In this document: piece after piece, positions 40,690 to 50,346 of the stretch
How positions within the stretch are numbered: the first letter of the stretch is position 1
Layout: each line of letters opens with the position of its first letter
NCBI GenBank assembly: GCA_022829145.1
Contig: CM040763.1
Coordinates: 9,533,141 to 9,597,140, forward strand
Direction: 5' to 3'
From: Albula goreensis
Taxonomy: Eukaryota; Chordata; Actinopteri; Albuliformes; Albulidae
DNA: 64,000 nt
The notes under the pieces: generated by a model
What the model saw: the letters and a program-made list of their open reading frames with translations, nothing else
Told to the model about the DNA's origin: nothing
The model's database searches: none
Translations under genes and position numbers: made by a program

Positions 40690-41060
40690 CTCTCCCCATC
40701 ATGAGCATGGCCTATAACATGGGCCTGGCAAATTCTGGCCCTGACAGAAAGCGTGTGTTTTTTTAGGACTGTCTACAGCATCTGAGGCCACCTCACTCAG
40801 CCCTCCAAAGTCCCATCTCTCCCATGGCTCCTGGAGCACAAAAACCATAAAAGCCAGGCCTGCTTTCCCTCTAGTCAACAGTGCACCCGACACCTTGTCA
40901 TTAACCAGCTGATTTCTATTAACTCGGACCGCGAAGCCTTCTGCCTGACCGCTCCGGCTAATGATGAACAGAGATTATTCTGAAGCAGGGAAAAACAGAC
41001 AAGCTGCTCGGGCCGGGATCGGAAAAGCCCATGGCCTTTTGTTTTCATCTCGTGCACAAG
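40690..41060. promoter_or_regulatory. CNE-like block just downstream of exon 1
   Basis: Moderately GC-rich, repeat-free segment 0.3-0.7 kb inside intron 1. It has CATTAACCAGCTGATTTC (E-box CAGCTG), CGGCTAATGATGAAC and homeodomain-like TTAAC cores. Possible promoter-proximal enhancer; no coding content seen. Confidence 0.25.
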
Positions 41061-41365
41061 GGAAAAAAAAAACGCAACGGTGTTTAATTATAATTTATTG
41101 ACAATGTGCACAAACACCCATATTGGAATATTGTGCAAGCAAACTTGCTGGGGACCAAAATGGAGGATATCTTTTTTTGCATTGTTCATAGTGACTGATG
41201 TAACACACACCATTAGCAATATTTACCTAATATCATGCCCCCACAATATATCCTAAACAAATGCTTTTGTTAGCTACACACAAGCAATTCCCACCATCAA
41301 CATACAGTATACACCTTACTATGATGTCTCCCCTCTAGCCTCAGAGCGGAAATAAACAGACGAAC

Positions 41366-41531
41366 CTGATGTCATGTATCCTCGGGGTGATGGAGAGATG
41401 TAGGGAGGAGGGTAGTGTTTGTGGAGGCGGTAGTCCTTCTCGCTGCGAGACCTGGTGCGCTCCGAGGCCCGGTCTGAGAAATCCGAGCTAGGCCAAGCCC
41501 GGCGCAGGTTGGTGCTCCGCGTCTTTTTCAT
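41366..41531 (-). CDS. stox2: stox2 coding exon 1 (start codon, residues 1-55 plus one base)
   Basis: This exon encodes the STOX2 amino terminus, beginning MKKTRSTNLRRAWPSSDF and ending at ...GYMTS plus the first base of Gly56. The basic start and the RSRSEKDYRLHK segment match the vertebrate STOX2 N-terminus almost residue for residue. The start lies in a good context (A at -3), and an in-frame TGA at 41610-41612, 27 codons upstream, rules out a longer N-terminus on an unspliced leader. The donor is CAG|GTTCGT at 41365/41364, phase 1, joining to exon 2 to complete a Gly codon. The segment is rich in Lys/Arg and Ser and is probably disordered; it may help nuclear import (inference). It sits inside a CpG-rich block, as expected for a first exon. 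Confidence 0.96.
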
Positions 41532-43000
41532 GGTGACGGCGCGTTTGGCACACGGACGGGCGAGCGGGCAGGCGGGGGGGGCTACCTGCAGCTTAATCCC
41601 TTCCCCGCATCAGCGGCCCCCAGGCCCCCGCCGCTCAGCGCTCCGAGTGACCCACGGGGATCAAACAGGAGACATGGCAGAGCTCTGCCCTGCTCCTGCT
41701 CCCGGTTCCCCCTGTCTCTTTCTCGCTCTCTCTCTCACTCGCATACACTCAGCGCTCGCCGCACGCGACTTGCAGACACAACAGACGCGCGGCTGGAGCT
41801 GCCGTGGTCGCCGCGGCTACCTCCGGTCCGGGCTGTGTGACGACGGCTTCGTCGGGTCCCCTTCCTTTTCCTCTGCTGATCCGGCTTTGGAGCACCAGCC
41901 CGCGATGCATTACACTGCGTTTGCAGTCGGCTCCCGGCTTATAGTTTCCAGATTCACGTGCAAGGAGAGGCACATAGTGTGGCTTCTCATCTGTGGGGGG
42001 ATGGGGGTGAAAGGGGGAAAAGGGAGAGAGGAGGTAGGGGAGAGGAATGGGGGGATGGTTTGGTTGGATGAAGTAGGAGGAGGTGTTGATGGAAGCCAGA
42101 GATTTTGCAGCGTGAAAGACCCCGGGATTCAAACAATAGCTCAATTCAGCGCAGGGAGCCGCTTAGCCAACTGTGAGCTGAGAAACACAAAAGGCCCGAA
42201 CAAATTAGAGAATCCACAGCCTTTGGTTTTGACCTAAAACCTCAGGCCCCCTCGGACTGCCGGAGAGAGCCTGTATCAATGGCCGTCTTCCTGCGATCAG
42301 AGATGAGGCTCCATCGTCCGAATCGGCAGGGGCACGGCAAAAAAGGGGTTAAAAATGAAACGCATGCACACAACAAAGGTCCTCTTCTTCGCTGATCAAA
42401 ATCCAGTGAGGGGAATCAGTGTAGCCCACCGCGTAAAGACACGTTCGTCTGTAGCCATTCTCCAGTGCGCTGCTCCCAGGCTGCAGCTCCGTACACCTTC
42501 ATAAAGGGTGTGCGTATGTGTGTATGCGTGTGTGTGTATGTGTGAGCGTGTGTGAGCCTGCGCGCGCGTGTGTGTTTAGGCTGCGCAAGGGATAGTACGC
42601 AAGCGTGCATGCGTGTGTGTGCTCGTAAGAGAGAGAGCAGGCAAGGGAGGGAGGGAGGGAGGCAGAGATCGAGAGCAAGTGAGAGAGAGCTCTGTGTGTG
42701 TGTGTGTGAGTGTGTGTGTGTGTGTGTGTGTGACACAGAAACGTGAAACAAAAGCAGCGGCCGGCCGCGTCCCTGGGAGAGCTGCTTCTTCCCGCAGCAT
42801 TCAGCGCCTGACGAGGAAAGCTGGAGCTGGGGACAGGCAGCTCCTCCTCTCCCGGTCTCTGCTGAGTGCTAGCTGGCTTCTCGCTTCACGCAGGCTTGGC
42901 GTGAGAGCGCTCACTCGCTCTCTGTCTCTCTCCTGTTAGCTGCTAGCAGGGCTACGTTTGCCTGAATGGCTCCCCCTCGCCTGCAGATGCAGAGCAGCTC
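41532..43000 (-). promoter_or_regulatory. stox2: CpG-rich putative 5' UTR and promoter of stox2
   Basis: Sequence upstream of the start codon is GC-rich with many CpGs, most densely at about 41532-41900, in contrast to the AT-rich flanks. This is the composition of a CpG-island promoter. The in-frame TGA at 41610-41612 lies here. GT- and GA-rich simple tracts at 42510-42560, 42630-42735 and 43008-43026 lie in the upstream part. No TATA box is obvious near the start; the transcription start site and any 5' UTR splicing cannot be fixed from sequence. Confidence 0.55.
42692..42732. repeat. (TG)n microsatellite in the stox2 5' region
   Basis: About 20 TG units with one GAG interruption, preceded by GA/GGGA repeats from 42628. 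Lies within the putative promoter/5' UTR. Confidence 0.9.
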
Positions 43001-45846
43001 AGAGAGGAGAGAGAGAGAGAGAGAGGGCAGGAAGCAAATCAGCCTCCTCTGTCCCAATGCTAATGGAAGAGCTGTCTTACGTTCAGTCTCCCCTGATCCT
43101 GCCAGGGCTTTGCATTCTAATGTAGAAACACCCCTAGGCTGGCTCTACCCTGGCTGCTGGCCCAGCCTATGAGAGGCCACCAGTGTATTTACATACAAAG
43201 CGCACACAATTTTTAGCAACTGCTGCTCATCTCCTCTGCCGTACAGAGGAGAGAAGGGGGGGTCGGGGGGGGAGGGGGGGAGTGGAGGTTAACAGTAAAA
43301 AATAGTCTTATCTGCTCTGGCAAACGCACAGTGCCCTGTCAACTGCTCTGCTTTGTGAGGTCCTGTTTTCGCGCTCTCTTTCTCACTCTATCCCCCCTCC
43401 TTCCTCCTCTTCATCCCCCTCCCCTGCTCCTCCTCCTCAGGGTCAGACGCACAATCAGAATCCCCCAGACGGGTCAGTCCAGGGAACAGCTGCGGCAGGA
43501 ATACTCTGGAAGGTAATTAAAGGGATCTTTCCGCGCGCGACAGCAGGATCGGGAAGGGCAGAGAGGAGGCAGAGCGGAGGACCTCTTTCCCAGCGTCCGC
43601 ACACACACAGACTTCAGCTCCCTGGATCCAGAATCTCCACAGCTGCCCCACCACTCACAGCCAATCACTCCCTGACAAACAGCCAGGCGGCCAGGGGAAA
43701 GAGGGGAACACACCAGTTTCAGTGCTGTTCAAACACTAAATTATTTATAGAGTGCTACATGGGGAACAAACTGGGTAAAAGTGGAGGGGGTACACAGTGT
43801 TCTGCTACCACACAAATCAGACAAAAGCAAAATTGCATTAAATGAATGGAAACAATGGAATCAAGAATACCTTTTTCTTATTCCATTTCTTCATTTCCTG
43901 TGCACAGTCAAATTTTCAGTGTGAAATCATCTCTGAAAGAGTACCTCTGATCACCCCCCTGGACTGCTAAAATGTAAGGGTTAGAGTCTAATTAAGCGCA
44001 CACATTAACTGCATGTATGTATTTATTTTTTGTACAGAGAGGGTAGAAATATAATAGAGGAAAAAAAAAAACCCAACGACCAGTCGGATACATACTGAAG
44101 TGCACAAGGTGGATTCCATTAGCTGAAGTAAAATTCATGGTTCCTGGGTTTTTTGGCCCCAGCTGGATTCACTAAAGGAGAACATGGGGGCGTAATGTTT
44201 TTCCAATGAGGGAGAGGTCAGAGTTCAGTGGTCCGTGATAATGCAGGCCTCCTCTCCCGTACTTTCCCACTCATTCTCCCCTGACAATGGTCTAACAGTT
44301 TAACAAAAAATGTGCCTTTTTTTCTGCGGGCGTGAGGTTACCCATAGTGCACTAGTTAAAGGCTCAACAGGAGGATGACAAAGCTGGATGAACAGGCATG
44401 GACCATTTTAAAGGCAATAAGGGGATGAGCGAAAGACTTCCAAAGTACAAAACAACAATAAAAAAAAAAAACCTTCCTGCATTTTCCCATAGCCTTTCGG
44501 TGACATTAAAAGCCTAATTTAATAAGGGTTAATCATTACGGTCATTTTAGAGACTGCTCCATTACAATCCCCTCTACTCTCATTGCTGGTTACAATACCA
44601 TTTTTGGTTGTAGTGTAAGTAGCAGCACTGAAAGAATGTCTGGTAAAATGAACGTTCTGCAGTTTAACTTGTATTTAACCCCTGGGCCCCGGTGTGATAT
44701 TTTTTGGAATATTTTGCAGATTCTCTTGGTAAGCAGATCTTTGCAGCTGAAGCTAAACAGGCCTGCAGCTGTGAAGGGTAGTTCAGTGTGTAATGAGATG
44801 CATTTAAGATCCAGACAAGACCAAAACGTACTCTGCTGTTGAATGTCAACTTTACCACGTGTGTCATTTACATAGAACTTCTGCAACCGACTGTTTTATC
44901 AAAATCAGTTCATGTGCAGCTGTGAAGTCCCAAAAACTTGTGTACCACATGGTTGAGAACCTGTTTAAAACCAGTTCTCTGACTTCACAGAGAACATAAA
45001 TTCAGAGAGGGAGACATGACATTTTTCCAAAGTGACAGTTGTTTAGTAACCACAGGAATAAGATGTTTGATCATAAACACTGTATACAATAAGCAGGAAC
45101 GGCTGTTTTGTATACAGGAAATTTTAACACTGCTGGCACTGATTCAGTACACAAATTCAGAGTCAGCAGGCATTTACGTAGTCTGAGTCTTGTTCCTTAA
45201 TAAAACAAGCTTGCCAATGATTCTGCACCAAGCCCTCCCATCCACTCATAAACTCGAAAAGTGTTTATTCAACCAGAATTAAAAATAACTAACAAACACC
45301 TCATTAAATCCCATGTAGCCTGTTAATGTGTGTGGGGCAGAACATATACAGCTGTGGGTGTTCTGTAGTAGTGGGATTGGGATTTTTGGTCAACTGGGAG
45401 GTCTCACTGAGGTATCTTCCTGATAATACAGAGCAAGACTCCTCCTTGGTTTACTTATCTTAAAGGTTGCCAAGTTATGGGGATTCTGTATCTATTATAA
45501 AGCCACTTTGACTTTTATTCTTTATCATACATAGTTCTGGCTCTGTAGTGTACCAAATCATGTAGCAGCACTCTATTGTGACAAAAGAGAAATGTATAAA
45601 GCAGGAAACGCAATATATAAAACGTATAATATACAGTGAAGTGTCTGCAACCTGGAGAATGTGACCATTTTCTGTTCAGCTGCAGCTTCTGAATGCCTCG
45701 CACAACTTCCCTGAGTTTTCTGCTCTCCCATTAAAACATATTCCACTGGGTGAGCAGTGGTCCGGCTGCCTCATGCCAGCCTGTTTTACTAGACTACACC
45801 CGGATGCATTTCCCCTGTAATTTCATGCCCTGCGGTCTGCAAACGG
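43000..45846. other. stox2 upstream flank, no gene recognised
   Basis: GC-rich to about 43700, then AT-rich. Contains a GA tract (43008-43026), a G-run cluster (43256-43281) and an AT-rich TATAAATA on the minus strand at 43741-43749. Open frames are short and unrecognised. Confidence 0.7.
43256..43288 (+). repeat. G-run cluster with G-quadruplex potential
   Basis: Runs of seven to nine G separated by TC and A satisfy the G-quadruplex pattern. It lies about 1.7 kb upstream of the stox2 ATG; the stox2 sense strand is the C-rich strand. Confidence 0.6.
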
Positions 45847-46008
45847 TTAACAGTCCTCGCTCTGCGCTCCAGCCTCGCTGCTCTGTCTCATTTCCCCGGC
45901 TCGTTGAGGGGAGTTCATGGTGGTAATCTCCGGGCCGGACCCCAGTGCCTCCTCGGTTAGTTTCAGCTCATATTTCAGGCCGTGCAATGTCAGAGCTGCC
46001 AGCGATGG
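45847..46008 (-). CDS. candidate orphan terminal exon (hypothetical)
   Basis: An open minus-strand segment that would follow a plausible acceptor, GGCTCTGCATTCCAG at 46009, and run 53 codons to TAA at 45847-45849. The peptide begins PSLAALTLHGLKYELKLTEE and ends RQSSEAGAQSEDC. Its codon use (many CTG, GAG, GCC and ACC codons) looks more like coding sequence than its neighbours. I do not recognise the protein. It could also be read unspliced from a Met at 46032 (61 residues). The opposite strand is also open (45917-46357), so GC-rich chance openness or a conserved noncoding element are real alternatives. Confidence 0.25.
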   Translation of the reverse strand, partial: PSLAALTLHGLKYELKLTEEALGSGPEITTMNSPQRAGEMRQSSEAGAQSEDC

Positions 46009-46980
46009 CTGGAATGCAGAGCCACGACACACATGCTTCTCTTCACAGCCCAGGGTGTCATGTGACCCTTCCCAGGACCAGCAGGTTGTGGGACCCCCCC
46101 TATGGGGAACCTCTCCTTCGCCCCCAGAGCCTGTCCCAGCCTCCGCACTCAGCAGACAGGAGGGTCATGCACAAACCCCCCCTCCCGCAAGTTCACATAT
46201 AAACCTGATGACTTCAGGACTGTGGTCAGGGAATCTCAAACGCATGTATTCCTTCAGGACTCGGGGCAGGCCTCCTCCGGGGCTGGAGGAAATGTGCTCT
46301 GAATTAACAGCTAATACCACCGCCGCCAGTGTCTCTCCTCTCAACCCTCGTAAGTGAACATTACACTGTCATTCGCCATTCCAACTCACAAATTTGCTTA
46401 AAATTCCATATCCTTGAGCCAGGGAGTATTTGGTGTATAGCGGCCAAACCATGTCCCCGACCCCCTCCCTCCGCCTCCAGAAACTCCCTCATAAAGACAT
46501 CCTGGTGGCTTCAACGTTTCCCCGACTTTTGAGTGACCTCATACCCTCCGCTAAAAGTGTCAGTGCAGCCATTCTGTTTACAAAGCCACGGACCAGGAAA
46601 GTGTGCAGGACTCCTATTCGCTGCTTTACACGCCCTTACAGGAGGCTCAACTGCGATACCAGCGTCCTGTTCGCTGAGAGACATCCCTGTGGGCACGTGG
46701 GCATCTGAGAGCTCGCAAAGCTTCTGTGGCTAACCGCTCCTGGCCCACACCCGGCCAGCATGGCCTAATGACCGAGCTCTTCCTGCCGTACTTCAGTTTC
46801 TGTAAACAAGACGTAATTACAGGCTTTAGCCGGGTAAATATACAGTAGATGCCGTCTGCTGCCAAGCCACGACTTAGCGGTTTGAATCCCAAGTCCTCCG
46901 CAATGATTTAATGAGGGATTTAAATCTCTACACTGTACTCCAAATGTAGAAATCAGAAAAATGAATCCCAAACATTAATA

Positions 46981-47011
46981 AAAACACACACATACACACA
47001 CACACACACAT
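46981..47011. repeat. (CA)n microsatellite, interrupted
   Basis: CA repeat with one TA interruption; a second imperfect CA/CCCA tract lies at 47388-47425. Confidence 0.9.
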
Positions 47012-47965
47012 TAATGGGCTTTAAATACTTGGAGTACTTTGAATCTTCAGGACATAATGGTCATTTACAGTCTGACTTGATATGGAGGACAGCACTTAAT
47101 TTCACACACAAATCTGCAAGAATCCATAAATTGTAAATGGAACCATTAAATAAGTAAAAGCCATGTAACAAAGGGCTATAACATACATACAAACCAGATA
47201 TATGTTACCACACTTTAACTCACCATCAAATGTGAACATAACATTTGAACATAAGGGCTGTATTCTGTGTGTTGCCAATATGAAAAATACATTATGTTGG
47301 GCTATTTGGGCCACGTGAAATAAACACGAAATCGAGATGACTTCTTCCAATATTTATGTAAATTAGATTAAAAAGTCCTCCTATAGATGCACACACATAC
47401 ACACACACCCACCCACCCACACACAGCAGGCAGTACTGGTCAAAATTCATATTCCCTTCTTATCAAATATGCTAGTAATAAGATATTTTCATTCTTCCAG
47501 GGTAAAATCAAAAGCTTTCCTGTCCATGAGGGAGTGGACTGTTCCTGGATCAGTGCCACACCCTCAACCATTCCATTCCCATACACAGCCACCACCTCCC
47601 CCCCACTTGGCCCAGATCAGACTGGTTGTGAGAAAAAGCCACTATTCAGCTTTTACACTCTCAGTTTAGTTTGTGTCTGTGTTCAGACACATTTGAACAA
47701 GAAACACAAACTGCGGCGGCCTGGTATCTCCCACTCAAAGAATACAGAAGCGGGAGATGGGTTCACTCTGACGGAACATAGAGGTCCCTACGAGGCCAAA
47801 AGTCTATATCTCTTCTTGACTGCTCAGACCTTCCTGAACCATGAAACATACTTACAGTGGTTATTGAGAAGTCCTTGCAAACCAGTTGTATGGACGTGTC
47901 GCATGACATACTGAAATAGGTCACTTGGGCCATTCAAAGCATGGAATACAAACCTGAAGACTTAC

Positions 47966-48054
47966 AGCTGTTTGATGTATCAATGATGCCATTAGCCTGC
48001 AGCTTCTTGATGAGGTCTCGAACTTGAGATGACCCTGATGGAGCATTTGCTGAA
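47966..48054 (-). CDS. candidate orphan internal exon (hypothetical)
   Basis: A minus-strand segment with a strong donor, AACAGCT|GTAAGTC at 47965, and possible acceptors GTTTGACAG (48055) or TTCAG (48050). The one frame open across it reads SANAPSGSSQVRDLIKKLQA followed by NGIIDTSNS, and is closed by an in-frame TAG just upstream at 48063-48065, as expected for an internal exon. The SQVRDLIKKLQANGIID part resembles a short amphipathic or helix-turn-helix-like helix. I do not recognise the protein. It exits in phase 1 and would hit a stop if joined directly to 45847-46008, so the two are not adjacent exons of one transcript. Confidence 0.3.
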
Positions 48055-48065
48055 CTGTCAAACTA

Positions 48066-49916
48066 CAATTTCAATCAAGTCCAAAACTCCCTACAGTTAT
48101 TATGATATCCAAGTAGTACAATTAATTATTTGCTCTATACTTTTGTCATCTCTTCTCTGAATCTCTGAAGGATCTACATGAGCCACTTTCTCACTACGAT
48201 CACAGTATTGCCTTTTCCAGGAATGTCAGTGGTTCCACTTGTTCACTTTGTCAACAGCCATTAGATTCCCATGTTGTCTATATTTCAAGATTTCCAATGC
48301 ATTCACAAATCAAGGTGCTGGATATGGACAGGCAAGGCCAAAATACCGCATTTAAGATACGTGTCCAGGAATGACACATTGTTGTCTTCAAAAATGGTGG
48401 GTGAGGAGCATGTGAGGTTGTGGGACTTTACCGAATACATGACACATTTTGTAGACATATGAGAGAGATTGGTTCATCTGTATCAGCTTCAGAGCATTTT
48501 ACATAAGGCTGTTGTAAAGCTCAGAGGGTTTGTTCATACTATCAATGAGAACAAAAAGTCTGGAGGGAGGGAAACTGCTGGAAGAAGTTCTCTGCAGTAC
48601 TGACTCCAGCTCTCATTCACACATGACCCCAAAACAGAAATGTTCCATAACATTTTGGAGTAAGGCTGCATGTGTGAAAGAGGTTGTAAAGAGAGATCTC
48701 CGTCTAGGAGAAACATCTTTGAATGGGGAAAGATCCATGTAAAACATCTGTGTGATTCAAAATGGAGTGTCTGTAATTGAGGTTTATTATGAAATAAAGA
48801 GCTCTTACGTTGCATTCAAAAGGCAGAACTCCAGAATTTGCCACAAAATATTTTCTATTTTGGAGCACTCTGTGGTGGTCTGCTGCATTTCGGAGTTGAC
48901 TCAAATAGTGCCAGCTGTATCACACTCAAAACACAATTTAACTCAATTCTTTTTCTATTATTCGAAGCAAGTTTTATCATTGTAATTCCTCTGTATTCGC
49001 TTTGCATGAAGTGTGTCCTTATCTTCAACCCAAAATATGTCTATTATCTTGAAAGTGAATCTAGATATTCCTCTGATTACATAGACAGTCTATACTTGTT
49101 AAGGTATAGTCAATAAAATTCGCACACAACTTTTCAAAATAGAATAATTTTGTATTGCAATTACAAATTATTTTACAAAAATTGGTCTGGGTTGCCTCTT
49201 CCGCCTGAACATTCCCGTCCTTTGACCCTATTACAGATGAATGAAACTCAAGAATTTATTGTTCTCCAGGCACACAGTCTACTGTGCCTCCATAACCTGC
49301 TCTTACCATATAAAACATGACTCTGTGCTCACGAGCATAATATAAATATTAGAGGGTTCTCCGTACACTAAGAGGAGCTCAAGCACAGATGCCTGCTGCC
49401 TGGGGGAATTCTTGTTCAGCTATCCCTTCATTAGTCCAGCCCACTCCATGTAGCTGTTTCAAAGAGAATCCTTCATTTCAAATTGATTGAAATCCTGGCC
49501 TGGTTATAGTCAAGCAATCAGCAAGATGCTTCTTTTTTTTTTACTATGCAGGGGCTGAGCTAATGAGATAGCTTTATTAACAAGAGGCAGCCATTGCAAC
49601 AGCAACACTATACAGTATACAGTGTGCTAGCAGCAGTCTGCCTAGCAGGGGTAAACATGTTTGTTTAGACTTAATAAAATGCATAATGCCCTGAATCGGC
49701 TACAGAAATGGTCCCTGTTTCCCTGCCGAACCTTAATGCAATTCTGAACAGTTTAACAGTCTGAATGAATGCAATTCTGCCCCACTACATATGGTATGGG
49801 TCAAGAGATTGACAAGGGGATGTTTCACACACTCTTCCTCAATGACTGAGCACAGGAAATTGACATTTAATCACGAGGCCCCAAGGCACTATGTTATCAG
49901 GTCTTTCACCATTACT
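48066..49916. other. intergenic, no gene recognised
   Basis: AT-rich sequence with only short open frames (48534-48815, 48704-48904 and 48838-49116), none with recognisable content. No transposase or splice-flanked coding segment seen. Confidence 0.6.
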
Positions 49917-50346
49917 CTTAAAGGCACAGGTCACCCTAAAAATGAAGGTTATTCATAGCTTAGCTGTCTAGCAAATATTGTAATGAAAATTAGATTTTAA
50001 GATTTTCAAGAGATACTTAATTTTCCCTCTGATGCAGAGATTAAGCCTAGTCCTAGAGTAGAAACTTTTTTCACTCTAGATCTTTATTGAAGTTTTATTT
50101 TAGTCCTGGAATCTGCTTAATCCATGCCATGAAACTGGCCCTATATCATTCTGGAAAATGTATAATAAAATACATGCCTTCATCTTTGCACATATTTTAT
50201 TATTTATCCTGATCCATTGACTTTAATTCGTTTTGAAATGACAATGAAATCTGCAAAATGATCCAGCCAAAAACTATTTGGTATAACTACACTGAATGAA
50301 CTCACTGAATGAACAACCTATTTTCAGGGTAAACTGTCCCTTTAAG
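49917..50346. mobile_element. non-autonomous DNA transposon (MITE) with TTAA ends
   Basis: The left end CTTAAAGGCACAGGTCACCC and the reverse complement of the right end, CTTAAAGGGACAGTTTACCC, form terminal inverted repeats of about 25 bp, differing at a few positions. Both ends carry TTAA next to AAGG, suggesting TTAA target-site duplication as used by piggyBac- and Kolobok-type elements. The 430-bp interior is AT-rich with no transposase frame. Ends of the type TTAAAGGGATAGTTCACCC are very common in teleost genomes (from memory). Confidence 0.75.

Larger units (their letters stand above)
15428..41365 (-). other. stox2: stox2 intron 1 (25.9 kb)
   Basis: Large first intron, mostly AT-rich single-copy sequence. 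I examined the longer open frames (for example 17864-18427, 21496-21861, 32101-32526 and 34039-34488) and found no recognisable domains or convincing splice-flanked coding segments. It holds one full SINE, GA and CA microsatellites, a degenerate CTAC/TACTG region and several blocks that look like conserved noncoding elements. A long first intron with regulatory blocks is typical of developmental transcription factor genes. Confidence 0.85.

Noticed and set aside
43741..43749. TATAAATA on the minus strand upstream of stox2
   Set aside because: It lies 2.2 kb from the ATG at the edge of AT-rich sequence with no initiator evidence; a CpG-island promoter without TATA is more likely.
46430..46733. 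Overlapping open frames on both strands
   Set aside because: Openness in several frames at once reflects few stop words, not coding; no recognisable peptide or splice signals.
46750..46892. Possible tRNA or SINE head with a B-box-like GGTTTGAATCCC near 46879
   Set aside because: No A box at tRNA spacing, no cloverleaf, and no SINE body or tail follows.
47846..47900. Another segment with acceptor-like CTATTTCAG and donor ACT|GTAAGTA on the minus strand
   Set aside because: Only 55 nt, and read in the phase left by 47966-48054 it has an in-frame stop; peptide unrecognised. Not enough to call an exon.
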